Assembly: GCF_000292345.1 (NCBI RefSeq)
Contig: NZ_ALOU01000098.1
Coordinates: 1 to 44,588 of the forward strand
Direction: 5' to 3'
Source of the DNA: Cupriavidus sp. BIS7
Lineage (GTDB): Bacteria > Pseudomonadota > Gammaproteobacteria > Burkholderiales > Burkholderiaceae
Length of the DNA stretch: 44,588 bases
Shown here: positions 31,553 through 39,775 of the stretch, in pieces
Position numbering within the stretch: position 1 is the stretch's first letter
Layout: every line of letters begins with the position of its first letter
Translations under genes and position numbers: made by a program
Notes under the pieces: generated by a model
What the model saw: the letters and a program-made list of their open reading frames with translations, nothing else
The model's database searches: none
What the model was told of the DNA's origin: nothing

Positions 31553-32830
31553 ATGTCTGAACACGCCCCCGAAATCGACGACCCAGAAAGCGACGCCCCC
31601 GAAGTCGAATCGATCCTGAAGTCTGTTTCCGTCCGCCTCGCCAGAAACACACCCACCCGGTCCTACTGCACGTTGCACGACACGCTCGACTCGCGTGATG
31701 AACTGCAGGACATCCGTCGCCACCTCCACCAGCATCCCGAACTCGCATTCAACGAAGTCCGCACGTCCGAACTCGTCGCCAGCAAGCTCGAAAGCTGGGG
31801 CTACGCGGTCACGCGTGGCGTGGGCGGCACCGGCCTTGTCGGCACGCTGCAGGCCGGTACGGGCCGGCGCAGCATCGGCATTCGCGCGGACATGGATGCG
31901 TTGCCGATTCACGAGCGCTCCGGCCTGCCTTACGCCAGTGTGCACGAAGGCAAGATGCACGCATGCGGGCACGATGGACATACCGCAGTGCTGCTTGGCG
32001 CCGCGCGCCAGCTTGCGCGCACCAGGCGCTTCAATGGCACGGTCCATCTGATTTTCCAGCCGGCTGAGGAAATCGGCGCCGGCGGCGGTGCGGAGCGGAT
32101 GCTGGCCGATGGCCTGTTCGAGCGTTTCCCGTGCGATGCCATTTTCGGCCTGCACAACCACCCGGGTATCGAGGCCGGTACCTTCATGTTCCGGTCGGGC
32201 CCGTTCATGGCCGCGTGCGATACGGTTGCGATCACGATCCGTGGCAAGGGCGGGCATGCCGCGCGCCCGCACCAGTCGATCGATCCGATCCTGGTGGCCG
32301 GGAGCCTGGTCATGGCGCTGCAGTCCGTGGTGGCGCGCAGCGTCGATCCGAACGAGACCGCCGTGGTAACCATCGGCACGCTACACGCGGGCCATGCGCC
32401 CAATGTGATACCTGACAGCGCGCGCATGGAACTCAGCGTGCGCTCGTTCAGCCCGGACGTGCGCGCGTCGATTGAAGCGCGCATCCGCCAGTTGGCGGTT
32501 TCGCACGCCGAAGGGTACGGCGCCACCGCCGATATCGAGTACGTGCGTGGCTATCCGGTGCTGGTCAACAGCGAAGCCGAAACCGAGTTCGCGCGCCAGG
32601 TAGCCGAGGAACTGGTTGGCCCCGAGCGCGCGATCTCCAATTTCCCGCGCATCGCCGGCAGCGAGGACTTCGCGTACTTCCTGCAGGAACGCCCGGGCTG
32701 CTTCGTGCGGATGGGTAACGGCGCCAACCAGCCGCTGCTCCACAACGCCGGCTACGACTTCAACGACGACAACCTGACCGTGGGCGCTGCGTTCTGGACG
32801 CGGCTGGTTGAACGTTACCTGGAAGCGTAG
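31553..32830 (+). CDS. M20D family amidohydrolase (hippurate hydrolase-like)
   Basis: 425 aa. The M20D catalytic features are intact: IRRHLHQHPELAFNE, IGIRADMDALPIHE, the metal site MHACGHDGHTAVLLGAA, FQPAEEIGAGGGAERML with the general-base Glu pair, FGLHNHPG, and near the end AGSEDFAYFLQERPGCFVRMGNG. Such enzymes hydrolyse N-acyl amino acids or related amides. It has an unusual acidic N-terminal extension of about 45 residues (MSEHAPEIDDPESDAPEV and on) before the family start. No better internal start codon is available, so the extension is probably real. It is tail to tail with the AraC gene (30-bp gap). Confidence 0.92.
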   Translation: MSEHAPEIDDPESDAPEVESILKSVSVRLARNTPTRSYCTLHDTLDSRDELQDIRRHLHQHPELAFNEVRTSELVASKLESWGYAVTRGVGGTGLVGTLQAGTGRRSIGIRADMDALPIHERSGLPYASVHEGKMHACGHDGHTAVLLGAARQLARTRRFNGTVHLIFQPAEEIGAGGGAERMLADGLFERFPCDAIFGLHNHPGIEAGTFMFRSGPFMAACDTVAITIRGKGGHAARPHQSIDPILVAGSLVMALQSVVARSVDPNETAVVTIGTLHAGHAPNVIPDSARMELSVRSFSPDVRASIEARIRQLAVSHAEGYGATADIEYVRGYPVLVNSEAETEFARQVAEELVGPERAISNFPRIAGSEDFAYFLQERPGCFVRMGNGANQPLLHNAGYDFNDDNLTVGAAFWTRLVERYLEA

Positions 32831-32860
32831 CGCTATCTGACTGAGGGTCAGGGGCCAGGG

Positions 32861-33679
32861 TTACTTGAAGAAGGCGCTCGGCGGCACGCCAAACTGCCGC
32901 CGGAACATCGTTGCGAACGCACTCGGGCTGCCGTAGCCCATGTCGAGCGCGACATCCACCACCTTGTCCCCGGCTGCAAGCCTTTCCAGCGCGGCCAGCA
33001 GCCTGGCCTGCTGGCGCCATTGGCCGAATGTCATCCCCGTTTCGCGCGCAAAGCGGCGCTGGATGGTCTTGGGGTCCACGCCGAGTTTGCCGCCCCAGTC
33101 GGCCAGCGTCAGTTCGGAGTCCGGGCTGGCAACGATCAGGTCGCAGATCTCGCGCAGGCCATGGTCGGTTGGACGCGGCAGATGCAGCGGCAGTGTCGGC
33201 ACCAGCGTGACTTCATCGAGCAGCAGCCGCATCAGGCGGCCTTCGCGCGAATCGGGCGAATAGGGCAGGGGGATGTCGATGGCGGCCAGGATCAGTTCGC
33301 GCAGCAGCGGCGAGATGCCGAGCACGGTGCAACGCGTGGGCAGGTTCGGCGCGGCGTCCGGGCGGATATAGGCGGTGCGCATCTGCACGTGGCCAACCAT
33401 GCGGATCCAGTGCACCGTGCCTCCGGGCATCCACATGCCGCGCGTGGGCGGCACGATCCATTGGCCGTCGGCCGTGGACACCACCATCACGCCGTGCACG
33501 GCATGGATTAGCTGCGCGTGCGGATGCTGGTGGGGCTTCGTGACATGGGTGGGCAGGTAGTCGGCCGCCATGGCCGCAACCGGCATCGGGCCGCGGTCAT
33601 ACCGCAGATAGGCCGGCTGTTCGGAGTAGGTATCTGGGCGCCCGTCGGCATGGGCAGCGCGTGGGGCATCGGCTGGCAT
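32861..33679 (-). CDS. AraC family transcriptional regulator
   Basis: 272 aa from ATG at 33679 (MPADAPRAAHADGR), preceded by GGAGAAAAGG. The open frame extends further upstream but without a ribosome binding site. The N-terminal cupin sensor is indicated by HQHPHAQLIHAVHGVMVVSTADGQWIVPPTRGMWMPGGTVHWI. The C-terminal double helix-turn-helix is LTLADWGGKLGVDPKTIQRRFARETGMTFGQWRQQARLLAALERLAAGDKVVDVALDMGYGSPSAFATMFRRQFG. It is divergent from the Fsr-like efflux gene with a 144-bp shared gap and is probably its regulator, a common pairing. Confidence 0.93.
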   Translation of the reverse strand: MPADAPRAAHADGRPDTYSEQPAYLRYDRGPMPVAAMAADYLPTHVTKPHQHPHAQLIHAVHGVMVVSTADGQWIVPPTRGMWMPGGTVHWIRMVGHVQMRTAYIRPDAAPNLPTRCTVLGISPLLRELILAAIDIPLPYSPDSREGRLMRLLLDEVTLVPTLPLHLPRPTDHGLREICDLIVASPDSELTLADWGGKLGVDPKTIQRRFARETGMTFGQWRQQARLLAALERLAAGDKVVDVALDMGYGSPSAFATMFRRQFGVPPSAFFK

Positions 33680-33823
33680 GTCCTTTTCTCCAAAGTTGCG
33701 GCCCCATTCTCGCAGGACAGGCGATTGATTGCCAATTAGGATCGTTGCACATTCCCCAGGTGCCGCACATTTGTGGCGCCGGGGCATCGCCAGAGAACCA
33801 TCGGCCAATGCGCCCCCCGCACC

Positions 33824-35038
33824 ATGAGCACAACCGCCCATCCGGCCCAGACGGCCGGCCGTGAGGAAGGCACGCGCTTTCGCGTGCTGTACGCGATCAG
33901 CTTCGCGCACTTCCTCAACGACATGATCCAGTCGCTGATTCTTGCCATCTATCCGATGCTCAAGGGCGGCTTCAACCTGAACTTCACGCAGATCGGCCTG
34001 CTGACGCTGACGTACCAGATCACGGCATCGCTGCTGCAGCCCGTGGTTGGCCTGTACACGGACAAGCATCCGAAGCCGCACTCGCTGGCCATCGGCATGG
34101 GCTTCACGCTGTGTGGCCTGTTGCTGCTGTCAGTAGCGCCAAGCTACGGCGTGCTGCTGGTGGCGGCGGCGCTGGTGGGCACGGGTTCTTCGATCTTCCA
34201 TCCTGAATCGTCGCGCGTGGCGCGCCTGGCATCGGGCGGTCAGCACGGGCTGGCCCAGTCGATCTTCCAGGTTGGCGGAAATGGCGGCAGCGCGATGGGG
34301 CCGTTGCTTGCCGCGTGGATCGTTCACACGCAAGGCAGCGTGGCGTGGTTCTCGCTGGCCGCGCTGCTGGCCATCACGGTGTTGTGGCAGATCGGCGGCT
34401 GGTACGGCCGTCACCTGGCCGAGCGGGCGGCAAAGAAGAAGAGCGCCGGCGCAGTGGCCAAACGGCTGCCGACTTCGACGGTCGTGCGCGCCATTGTCGT
34501 GCTGCTGCTGCTGATTTTCTCGAAGTACTTCTACATGGCCAGCCTGAACACGTATTACACGTTCTATCTGATGGAGAAGTTCGGCCTGCCGCGCCAGAGC
34601 GCGCAGATCTACCTGTTCCTGTTCCTGTTTGCCGTGGCCGCCGGCACCATCCTTGGCGGCCCGATCGGCGACCGCATCGGCCGCAAGCGCGTGATCTGGG
34701 CGTCGATTCTTGGCGTGGCACCGTTCACGCTGATGCTGCCGCACGCCAACCTGTTCTGGACCGCCGTGCTGTCCGTGGTGATCGGCTTCATCCTGGCTTC
34801 CGCCTTCTCGGCAATCCTCGTGTTCGCGCAGGAACTGATTCCGGGCAAGGTCGGCATGGTGTCTGGCCTGTTCTTCGGGTTTGCCTTCGGCATGGGCGGC
34901 ATCGGCGCCGCCGTGCTTGGCCGGCTGGCCGACGCGCACGGTATCGAATCCGTGTACCAGCTTTGCGCATTCCTGCCGCTGCTGGGGCTGCTGGCGGTGT
35001 TCCTGCCCGATCTGAGGGAACGGGCGAAAGCGGCCTGA
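33824..35038 (+). CDS. MFS efflux protein, fosmidomycin resistance (Fsr)-like
   Basis: 404 aa with 12 predicted membrane segments. Fsr-type signatures are FAHFLNDMIQSLILAIYPMLKGGFNLNFTQIGLLTLTYQITASLLQPVVGLYTDKHPKP and GTGSSIFHPESSRVARLASGGQHGLAQSIFQVGGNGGSAMGPLLAAW, plus GGPIGDRIGRKRVIWASILGVAPFTL. Family members export fosmidomycin and some other compounds by proton antiport. The true substrate is unknown here. ATG at 33824 was chosen; an upstream in-frame start would run into the AraC promoter region. It is divergent from the AraC gene. A perfect 30-bp palindrome 15 bp after the stop probably ends both this gene and the opposing M20 gene. Confidence 0.9.
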   Translation: MSTTAHPAQTAGREEGTRFRVLYAISFAHFLNDMIQSLILAIYPMLKGGFNLNFTQIGLLTLTYQITASLLQPVVGLYTDKHPKPHSLAIGMGFTLCGLLLLSVAPSYGVLLVAAALVGTGSSIFHPESSRVARLASGGQHGLAQSIFQVGGNGGSAMGPLLAAWIVHTQGSVAWFSLAALLAITVLWQIGGWYGRHLAERAAKKKSAGAVAKRLPTSTVVRAIVVLLLLIFSKYFYMASLNTYYTFYLMEKFGLPRQSAQIYLFLFLFAVAAGTILGGPIGDRIGRKRVIWASILGVAPFTLMLPHANLFWTAVLSVVIGFILASAFSAILVFAQELIPGKVGMVSGLFFGFAFGMGGIGAAVLGRLADAHGIESVYQLCAFLPLLGLLAVFLPDLRERAKAA

Positions 35039-35053
35039 AGGCCTGATGGTTTT

Positions 35054-35083
35054 CTCCCCTCTCCCGCGCGCGGGAGAGGGGAG
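35054..35083. terminator. Perfect 30-bp palindrome between convergent genes (REP-like terminator)
   Basis: CTCCCCTCTCCCGCG is followed directly by its exact reverse complement. It lies between the stops of the Fsr gene (35038) and the M20 gene (35096). It shares its core CCCCTCTCCCGC/GCGGGAGAGGGG with the hairpin after corA (44549-44575), so it is a dispersed element that may act as a bidirectional terminator. Confidence 0.7.
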
Positions 35084-35095
35084 CGACACATATCC

Positions 35096-36403
35096 TCACT
35101 TCGCCGTCTTGTCCTGCGACACATCCATGATCATCCGCGTCAACAGGTACAGGCGCGGCGTGATCGAGTTCAGGTCCACGTACTCGGCATCGTTCGAATG
35201 CGCGCCGAAGCCGCGCAGGCCGAAGCGCTCGATGACCGGCGCCTTGGTGGCGGCCGCGGCGAATGCCGCGTCGGTGCCGCCGCCTTCGGCGGTATCGTAG
35301 ACGGCCAGCTTCTCGCCGATCTCGGCATAGATGCCTTGCGCATGTGCGGCCAGCGCACGGGAGGCCGGCGTGGCCTCCAGCGGCGGGCGGCGGCGCTCGA
35401 ACTTCACCTCGACCTTGGTATCGGGGATCAGCTTCTTCTGAATGCGTTCCTGAAGCGTGCGCTCCAGGCCGTCGTAGTCGGCCGTACGCAGCACGCGCAC
35501 GTCGGCCTGCGCGGTGGCAGCGGCGGGAATCACATTGCGGTTGGTGCCGGCCTGGGCCAGCGTCCAGTTGACCTTGAGGCCGGTAGCGGGATTCGACAGG
35601 TCGCGCATCTGCAGGACCTGGTGCGACATCTCGTAGAGCGCGTTGCGGCCCAGTTCGGGCGAGTTGCCCGCGTGTGACGACTTGCCCTCGACCTTCAGCG
35701 AGATCGCCCCGATGCCGCTGGTGGCCAGCGACAGCCTGTCGCCCGTCACGCGCGTGGCCTCGCACGAGAACACCGCATCCTGTTCCGCGCCAAGCTTCGT
35801 CAGCGTGGCCCGTGCGCCCGGCGAACTGATCTCCTCGTCACCGTTGATCAGCACGGTCAGCGTGCCGTAATCCTTGAAGTTCATCTTCTGCAGGATCGCC
35901 ACGGTATGCAGGATCACGGCAATGCCGTTCTTGTCGTCGGCGATGCCCAGCCCGTAGGCGCGGTCTCCGTCGACGCGGAACGGCTGCTGCGCGAGCATGC
36001 CGCGCAGGTACACCGTGTCCATGTGCGCGATCAGCATGATCTTGCGGTGACCAGTGCCCTTGAACTGCGCCATGACCATCTTGCCGACTTTCGGGGGCGT
36101 GTCTTCCATGCGATAGACCTCGGTCGGCTCCACCAGCTTCGCGTCGCCACCAAGCGCGGCCAGGCGATCACGAATCAGGGTGGCAATGCGGTCCAGGCCT
36201 TCGAGATCCTTGCTGCCGGATTCGATCGAGACCAGGTCCTTGAGCGAATCGATCAGCGCGGGCTTTTCCTGCTGTGCGAGCTGGTAGACCGGCTGCACCG
36301 GCTCGGCCTGCGCGGGCAGCGCGCAGATTGCACCGGCCAGCGCGAGCGCGGCGGGGAGCAGGGTGAAACGGGTTCGCAGGGCAGGGCGGGCGGTGACGTG
36401 CAT
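35096..36403 (-). CDS. M20 family metallopeptidase, glutamate carboxypeptidase (CPG2)-like, exported
   Basis: 435 aa from ATG at 36403, with AAGGAG about 8 nt upstream. The N-terminus (TRFTLLPAALALAGAICALPAQAEP) is a signal peptide, so the enzyme is periplasmic. Di-zinc site residues are visible: LIAHMDTVYLRGML (His, Asp), LGIADDKNGIAVIL (bridging Asp), LINGDEEISSPGAR (Glu-Glu), VFSCEATRVTGD (Glu) and, at the C-terminus, GFGAHSNDAEYVDLNSI (His). A dimerisation domain lies between. CPG2-like enzymes release C-terminal glutamate from folates and similar N-acyl glutamates. The frame continues open upstream of this start, but that part has no signal-peptide logic. Confidence 0.92.
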   Translation of the reverse strand: MHVTARPALRTRFTLLPAALALAGAICALPAQAEPVQPVYQLAQQEKPALIDSLKDLVSIESGSKDLEGLDRIATLIRDRLAALGGDAKLVEPTEVYRMEDTPPKVGKMVMAQFKGTGHRKIMLIAHMDTVYLRGMLAQQPFRVDGDRAYGLGIADDKNGIAVILHTVAILQKMNFKDYGTLTVLINGDEEISSPGARATLTKLGAEQDAVFSCEATRVTGDRLSLATSGIGAISLKVEGKSSHAGNSPELGRNALYEMSHQVLQMRDLSNPATGLKVNWTLAQAGTNRNVIPAAATAQADVRVLRTADYDGLERTLQERIQKKLIPDTKVEVKFERRRPPLEATPASRALAAHAQGIYAEIGEKLAVYDTAEGGGTDAAFAAAATKAPVIERFGLRGFGAHSNDAEYVDLNSITPRLYLLTRMIMDVSQDKTAK

Positions 36404-36554
36404 GCGTGAAACACTCCTTCTTGTGTTTTCTGTGGGCAAAGCGGAATGTTGCGGAATTGGCGTGCCGCGGTAAAGGGGCAATTGCGGGGCAAATGCGGGG
36501 CAACTGCGGGGCAACTGCGGGACATCGGTCACCCGACATTGAATTTGCGGCATC

Positions 36555-36866
36555 ATGGCGGTCATGAAGTCCGCCGTACCCCAGCCCCCCGGAACCCCAC
36601 CCATGCCCGCCGCCACGCCTCCCCGGGCGCCAGCGCGCCCCGCCTGCGCCCATTGCCTGGCGCTCGCCGACGATCCGCGCCGGCGTGAGCCGCATCCGTG
36701 CCTGGCACTGCGCGATACCGCACCGCTGGTCAGCCAGAGCGCTGCCGGCGTGCCCTTCAGCATGATGTCGTTCACGTGCCGCGAGTGCGGCACTGCCTGG
36801 CGGCTCTACGACCGCGCAAACGAGTTGTTTGTGTCGTGGGTGCCCGAACATCCGCTGGTGCGATAA
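36555..36866 (+). CDS. Small Cys-rich hypothetical protein
   Basis: 103 aa. The N-terminal 30 residues are Pro/Ala-rich and of uncertain reality; an alternative ATG at 36603 gives 87 aa. The distinctive features are CAHC and, 46 residues later, CRECG, a spacing that could form a small zinc-ribbon-like site, plus the compact end TAWRLYDRANELFVSWVPEHP. No family is recognised. It stands alone between the M20 gene (divergent) and the Bug receptor gene. Confidence 0.55.
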   Translation: MAVMKSAVPQPPGTPPMPAATPPRAPARPACAHCLALADDPRRREPHPCLALRDTAPLVSQSAAGVPFSMMSFTCRECGTAWRLYDRANELFVSWVPEHPLVR

Positions 36867-37001
36867 CCGCCCGGAGGCATCGGGCGCGGGCGGCGGATCG
36901 GCTAAGATGACGCCTGTCCGGATGCCGCAGGGTTCTGTCTGCCGGTGTCGTCGCGACGCCATTTCTTCGTGATTCCCGCCAGCCCCCGCCCACGCCCGAC
37001 C

Positions 37002-37997
37002 ATGGCCGCCTTCCGTTCCCTGCCGCTGCATGCCGCGTGCATCGCCGCAACCCTGACCGCCGCCGTTACCGTTGCCGCCCCGGCGTACGCCGCCGACAAC
37101 TATCCGAGCCGCCCGATCCGCATGATCGTTGCCTACCCGACTGGCGGCATCAGCGACACCGTGGCGCGTGCGCTGGGCGAAAAACTCTCCGCACAGATGG
37201 GCACATCGGTCGTGGTCGAGAACAAGGCCGGCGCCGGTGGCAGCATCGGCATCGATGCGGTGGCCAAGGCAGCGCCCGACGGATACACGCTTGGCTTTGC
37301 CTCCACCAGCCCGCTCACGCTCAATCCGCATGTGTCGCACGTCAACTACGACCCCCAGCATGATGTGGCGCCGGTGATGAGCGTGATGTACTCGCCGGTG
37401 CTCGTGGTTGCCACGCACAGCTTCACAGGCAAGTCGTTTCAGGACCTGATTGCACAGGCCAAGGCCAGGCCGGGCTCGGTGCGATGGGCAACGTCGGGCC
37501 TTGGTACCGTGGGCCACGTGATGCTTGAGCAGATCAAGGCGAAGTCGAAGGCCGAGGTCACGATGATTCCGTACAAGGGCGCAGGCCAGCAACTGAACGA
37601 CGCACTGGGCGGTCAGTTCGAGGTGATGAGCACCAATGCCAGCCCCATGCTGACGCAGCACATGCAGGCAGGGCGCCTGCGGGCCATCGCCGTGGGCGCG
37701 CCAAAGCGGATCGATTCGCTGCCCAACGTGCCGACCTTCGATGAACTCGGCTATCCCAAGGCCAACCTGACCTCGACATTCGGCATCTTCGCGCCGGGCA
37801 AGACGCCGCCGGCGATCATCAACCGGCTCAACGCGGAACTGAACAAGGCACTGGCCGAACCTGACGTGCGCGATCGCCTGATGCGCGGCGGCGAGGTTCC
37901 CACGGGGGGCGCGGCCGCGCAGTTTGGCGCCGCCATTCGCGCGGAATCGGCCGAGAACGCCCGCATCGTCAAGGAAGCCGGCATCAAGGCGGACTGA
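37002..37997 (+). CDS. Bug family tripartite tricarboxylate transporter substrate-binding protein
   Basis: 331 aa from ATG at 37002; a GTG at 36945 would add 19 residues. A signal peptide (LPLHAACIAATLTAAVTVAAPAYAAD) precedes the Bug/TctC fold. Characteristic segments are YPSRPIRMIVAYPTGGISDTVARALGEKLSAQMG, VVENKAGAGGSIGIDAVAKAAPDGYTLGFASTSPLTLNPH and VPTFDELGYPKANLTSTFGIFAPGKTPPAIINRLN. Bug proteins are periplasmic receptors for carboxylates and related small molecules, expanded in Burkholderiales. No TctA/TctB membrane genes are adjacent, so it is an orphan receptor of unknown ligand. An 11-bp tandem repeat begins 31 bp after the stop. Confidence 0.92.
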   Translation: MAAFRSLPLHAACIAATLTAAVTVAAPAYAADNYPSRPIRMIVAYPTGGISDTVARALGEKLSAQMGTSVVVENKAGAGGSIGIDAVAKAAPDGYTLGFASTSPLTLNPHVSHVNYDPQHDVAPVMSVMYSPVLVVATHSFTGKSFQDLIAQAKARPGSVRWATSGLGTVGHVMLEQIKAKSKAEVTMIPYKGAGQQLNDALGGQFEVMSTNASPMLTQHMQAGRLRAIAVGAPKRIDSLPNVPTFDELGYPKANLTSTFGIFAPGKTPPAIINRLNAELNKALAEPDVRDRLMRGGEVPTGGAAAQFGAAIRAESAENARIVKEAGIKAD

Positions 37998-38028
37998 TTT
38001 GGTCAACGCCATTGGGCGATACAGGGCG

Positions 38029-38083
38029 CGACTACAGGGCGACTACAGGGCGACTACAGGGCGACTACAGGGCGACTACAGGG
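38029..38083. repeat. Five tandem copies of an 11-bp repeat
   Basis: CGACTACAGGG occurs five times head to tail without mismatch, with a degenerate partial copy just upstream (38016-38026). The last copy overlaps the final codons and stop of the minus-strand response regulator gene (stop at 38076-38078). Confidence 0.9.
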
Positions 38084-38798
38084 CGTCCAGGCGGCTGCCA
38101 AGACGATAGACCGATCGCAGCATGACGCCGTTGAATGGCCAGAGCGCAAGCTTGGTGCGCACGCGCGACAGATGACTGTCGATGGTGCGCGCCTGCTCAT
38201 CCATGCGCATGCCTGCCCAGACCTGCTCGATCATCGTGCTGCGCGCCACCACGGCGCCAAGGTTGCGGAACAGCAACAGCGCCAGCGCATACTCCTTCGG
38301 TGACAGCGTCACAGGCACGCCATTGACCCATACCCGGCGCTCCGCCACCGCAAAGCGGAACGCACCACAGACCAGTTGGTCGGGCGCATCGCTCAAGGCG
38401 CCCTGCGGCGTGGGCGTGGCCGTCATGCCCGGCATCGCGGCACGCCGGGACAGCGCCTCGATGCGCGCCCGCAACTCGTCGCAGCGCGCGGGCTGCGGCA
38501 CATAGGCGTCCGCGCCAGCCGCGAGGCAGCCAACGATATCTTCCTCCGCATTGCTCTGGCCCAGCATCATCACCGGCAGACCATGTCCTAGCGTGCGCCG
38601 GATCCAGTCGAGCATCTCGTCTGCGCTGGTGTCCGCGACATCGCGGTCAAGCAGCAACAGGTCATATGGCTCGCTGCGGATCGCCTCGATCATCGGCTGG
38701 GCACAGCGGAAGCGCGCGAGGGTATGCCCGCCCGGATGCAACGCGTGTTCCAGCACCATGGCGCGGGCCGGATTGTCTTCTAGCGCGGCGATTCTCAC
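38076..38798 (-). CDS. OmpR-family response regulator with atypical receiver
   Basis: 240 aa. The receiver covers about residues 1-118: MRIAALEDNPARAMVLEHAL, then the phospho-acceptor Asp51 in YDLLLLDRDV. It is atypical. The switch Thr/Ser position is Gly80 (VMMLGQSN), and the invariant Lys is Gln102 (YVPQPARCDEL). The C-terminal winged helix (about 143-240) is conventional: RVWVNGVPVTLSPKEYALALLLFRNLGAVVARSTMIEQVW, then RTIDSHLSRVRTKLALWPFNGVMLRSVYRLGSRL. It is divergent from a related response regulator (182-bp gap), and there is no histidine kinase nearby. It probably binds DNA without normal phosphorylation control. Confidence 0.9.
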   Translation of the reverse strand: MRIAALEDNPARAMVLEHALHPGGHTLARFRCAQPMIEAIRSEPYDLLLLDRDVADTSADEMLDWIRRTLGHGLPVMMLGQSNAEEDIVGCLAAGADAYVPQPARCDELRARIEALSRRAAMPGMTATPTPQGALSDAPDQLVCGAFRFAVAERRVWVNGVPVTLSPKEYALALLLFRNLGAVVARSTMIEQVWAGMRMDEQARTIDSHLSRVRTKLALWPFNGVMLRSVYRLGSRLDAL

Positions 38799-38980
38799 GA
38801 TGCGTGTCCTTCCTCTCTGGTTCAGATCGTGCGGGCCATGGTAGGCCGATGAACCGCGCGGAAGAAGTAAACATTTGTGGCCGACAAAATGAGCATCGTC
38901 TCATATGGTTTTATCGCGCAAGCGCATCTAATGGTCGTCTGAGACTTCACTGGATGCCCCGCAAGGGTGCATGACGACGC

Positions 38981-39763
38981 ATGACAAGGGTGGGACTGAG
39001 GATTGCATCGCTGGAAGACGATGCCGCACAGGCCGCGTGGATCCGCGAGATCGTGAGAGCCGAAGGCCACGAGTGCGTGACGTTCGCAGACGGCCGGCGC
39101 ATGCTGGTGACGCTGCGCAAGGTCACGTTCGATCTGCTGGTGCTCGACTGGCACGTGCCGCACGTCACCGGCAGGGAGGTGCTGGCCTGGGTGCGCGCGC
39201 ATCTGGACCCGCGCGTGCCGGTCATGTTCCTGAGCCGGCGTGCCAGCGAGGAAGACGTCGTTGCCACGCTGAACGCCGGTGCGGACGACTACATGATCAA
39301 GCCGATCCGGCCGCGCGAACTGGGCGCGCGCATCACGGCACTATTGCGGCGTACCTATCCCGATACGCGTCAGCCCGAAGAAGGCCGGCTGGCGTGGGGC
39401 TGTTTCACCTTTGACACGGTCACGCGCATCGCCACGTGCCACGGGCAGGAGGTGCGGCTGACACCGAAGGAGTTCGAACTCGCGCTGCTGCTGTTTCGCA
39501 GCGAGGGCAGGGCAGTGCCGCGCGAGCACATGCTGGTGGCGGTTTGGGGCAAGGAGCTTCCGCCGCTGTCGCGCACCGTCGACACCCACATCTCGCGCGT
39601 GCGCAACAAGCTGGGCCTGTGGGAGCGCAACGGCGTGCGCCTGCTGCCCGTCTATACGCACGGCTACCGGCTGGAGATGGTGGGCGAGCCGGTTGTGGAA
39701 GCACCTGTGGAAGCGCCACCGAAAAAAAAGAAAGGCACCCGAAGGTGCCTTTCCGACAACTGA
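38981..39763 (+). CDS. OmpR-family response regulator (orphan)
   Basis: 260 aa. The receiver (about 5-123) is canonical: IASLEDDAAQAAWIREIVRAEGH, Asp56 in DLLVLDWHVPHVTGREVL, Ser85 and Lys107 in DDYMIKPIRPREL. The winged helix (about 142-235) includes HGQEVRLTPKEFELALLLFRSEGRAVPREHMLVAVWG and SRTVDTHISRVRNKLGLWERNGVRLLPVYTHGYRLEM. It resembles the divergent neighbour through both domains, suggesting duplication. The last 25 codons are low complexity; the final 13 (KKKKGTRRCLSDN) are encoded by the poly-A and hairpin of the opposing porin terminator. No kinase gene is near. Confidence 0.92.
   Translation: MTRVGLRIASLEDDAAQAAWIREIVRAEGHECVTFADGRRMLVTLRKVTFDLLVLDWHVPHVTGREVLAWVRAHLDPRVPVMFLSRRASEEDVVATLNAGADDYMIKPIRPRELGARITALLRRTYPDTRQPEEGRLAWGCFTFDTVTRIATCHGQEVRLTPKEFELALLLFRSEGRAVPREHMLVAVWGKELPPLSRTVDTHISRVRNKLGLWERNGVRLLPVYTHGYRLEMVGEPVVEAPVEAPPKKKKGTRRCLSDN
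39722..39752 (-). terminator. Porin terminator, overlapping the end of the response regulator gene
   Basis: AAAGGCACC and GGTGCCTTT (39731-39739 and 39744-39752) form a 9-bp stem with a 4-nt loop. On the minus strand it is followed by a long T-rich tract (39730-39722). It lies 24 bp past the porin stop and inside the 3' coding end of the opposing response regulator. Confidence 0.85.
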
Positions 39764-39775
39764 TCAAACCAACAA

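Noticed and set aside
36168..38012. 614-aa minus-strand frame opposite the Bug receptor
   Set aside because: Spans several genes on the opposite strand, and the Bug protein on the plus strand is unmistakable.
38029..38083. Possible CRISPR array at the 11-bp repeats
   Set aside because: Units are contiguous without spacers and far shorter than CRISPR repeats; this is a simple tandem repeat.
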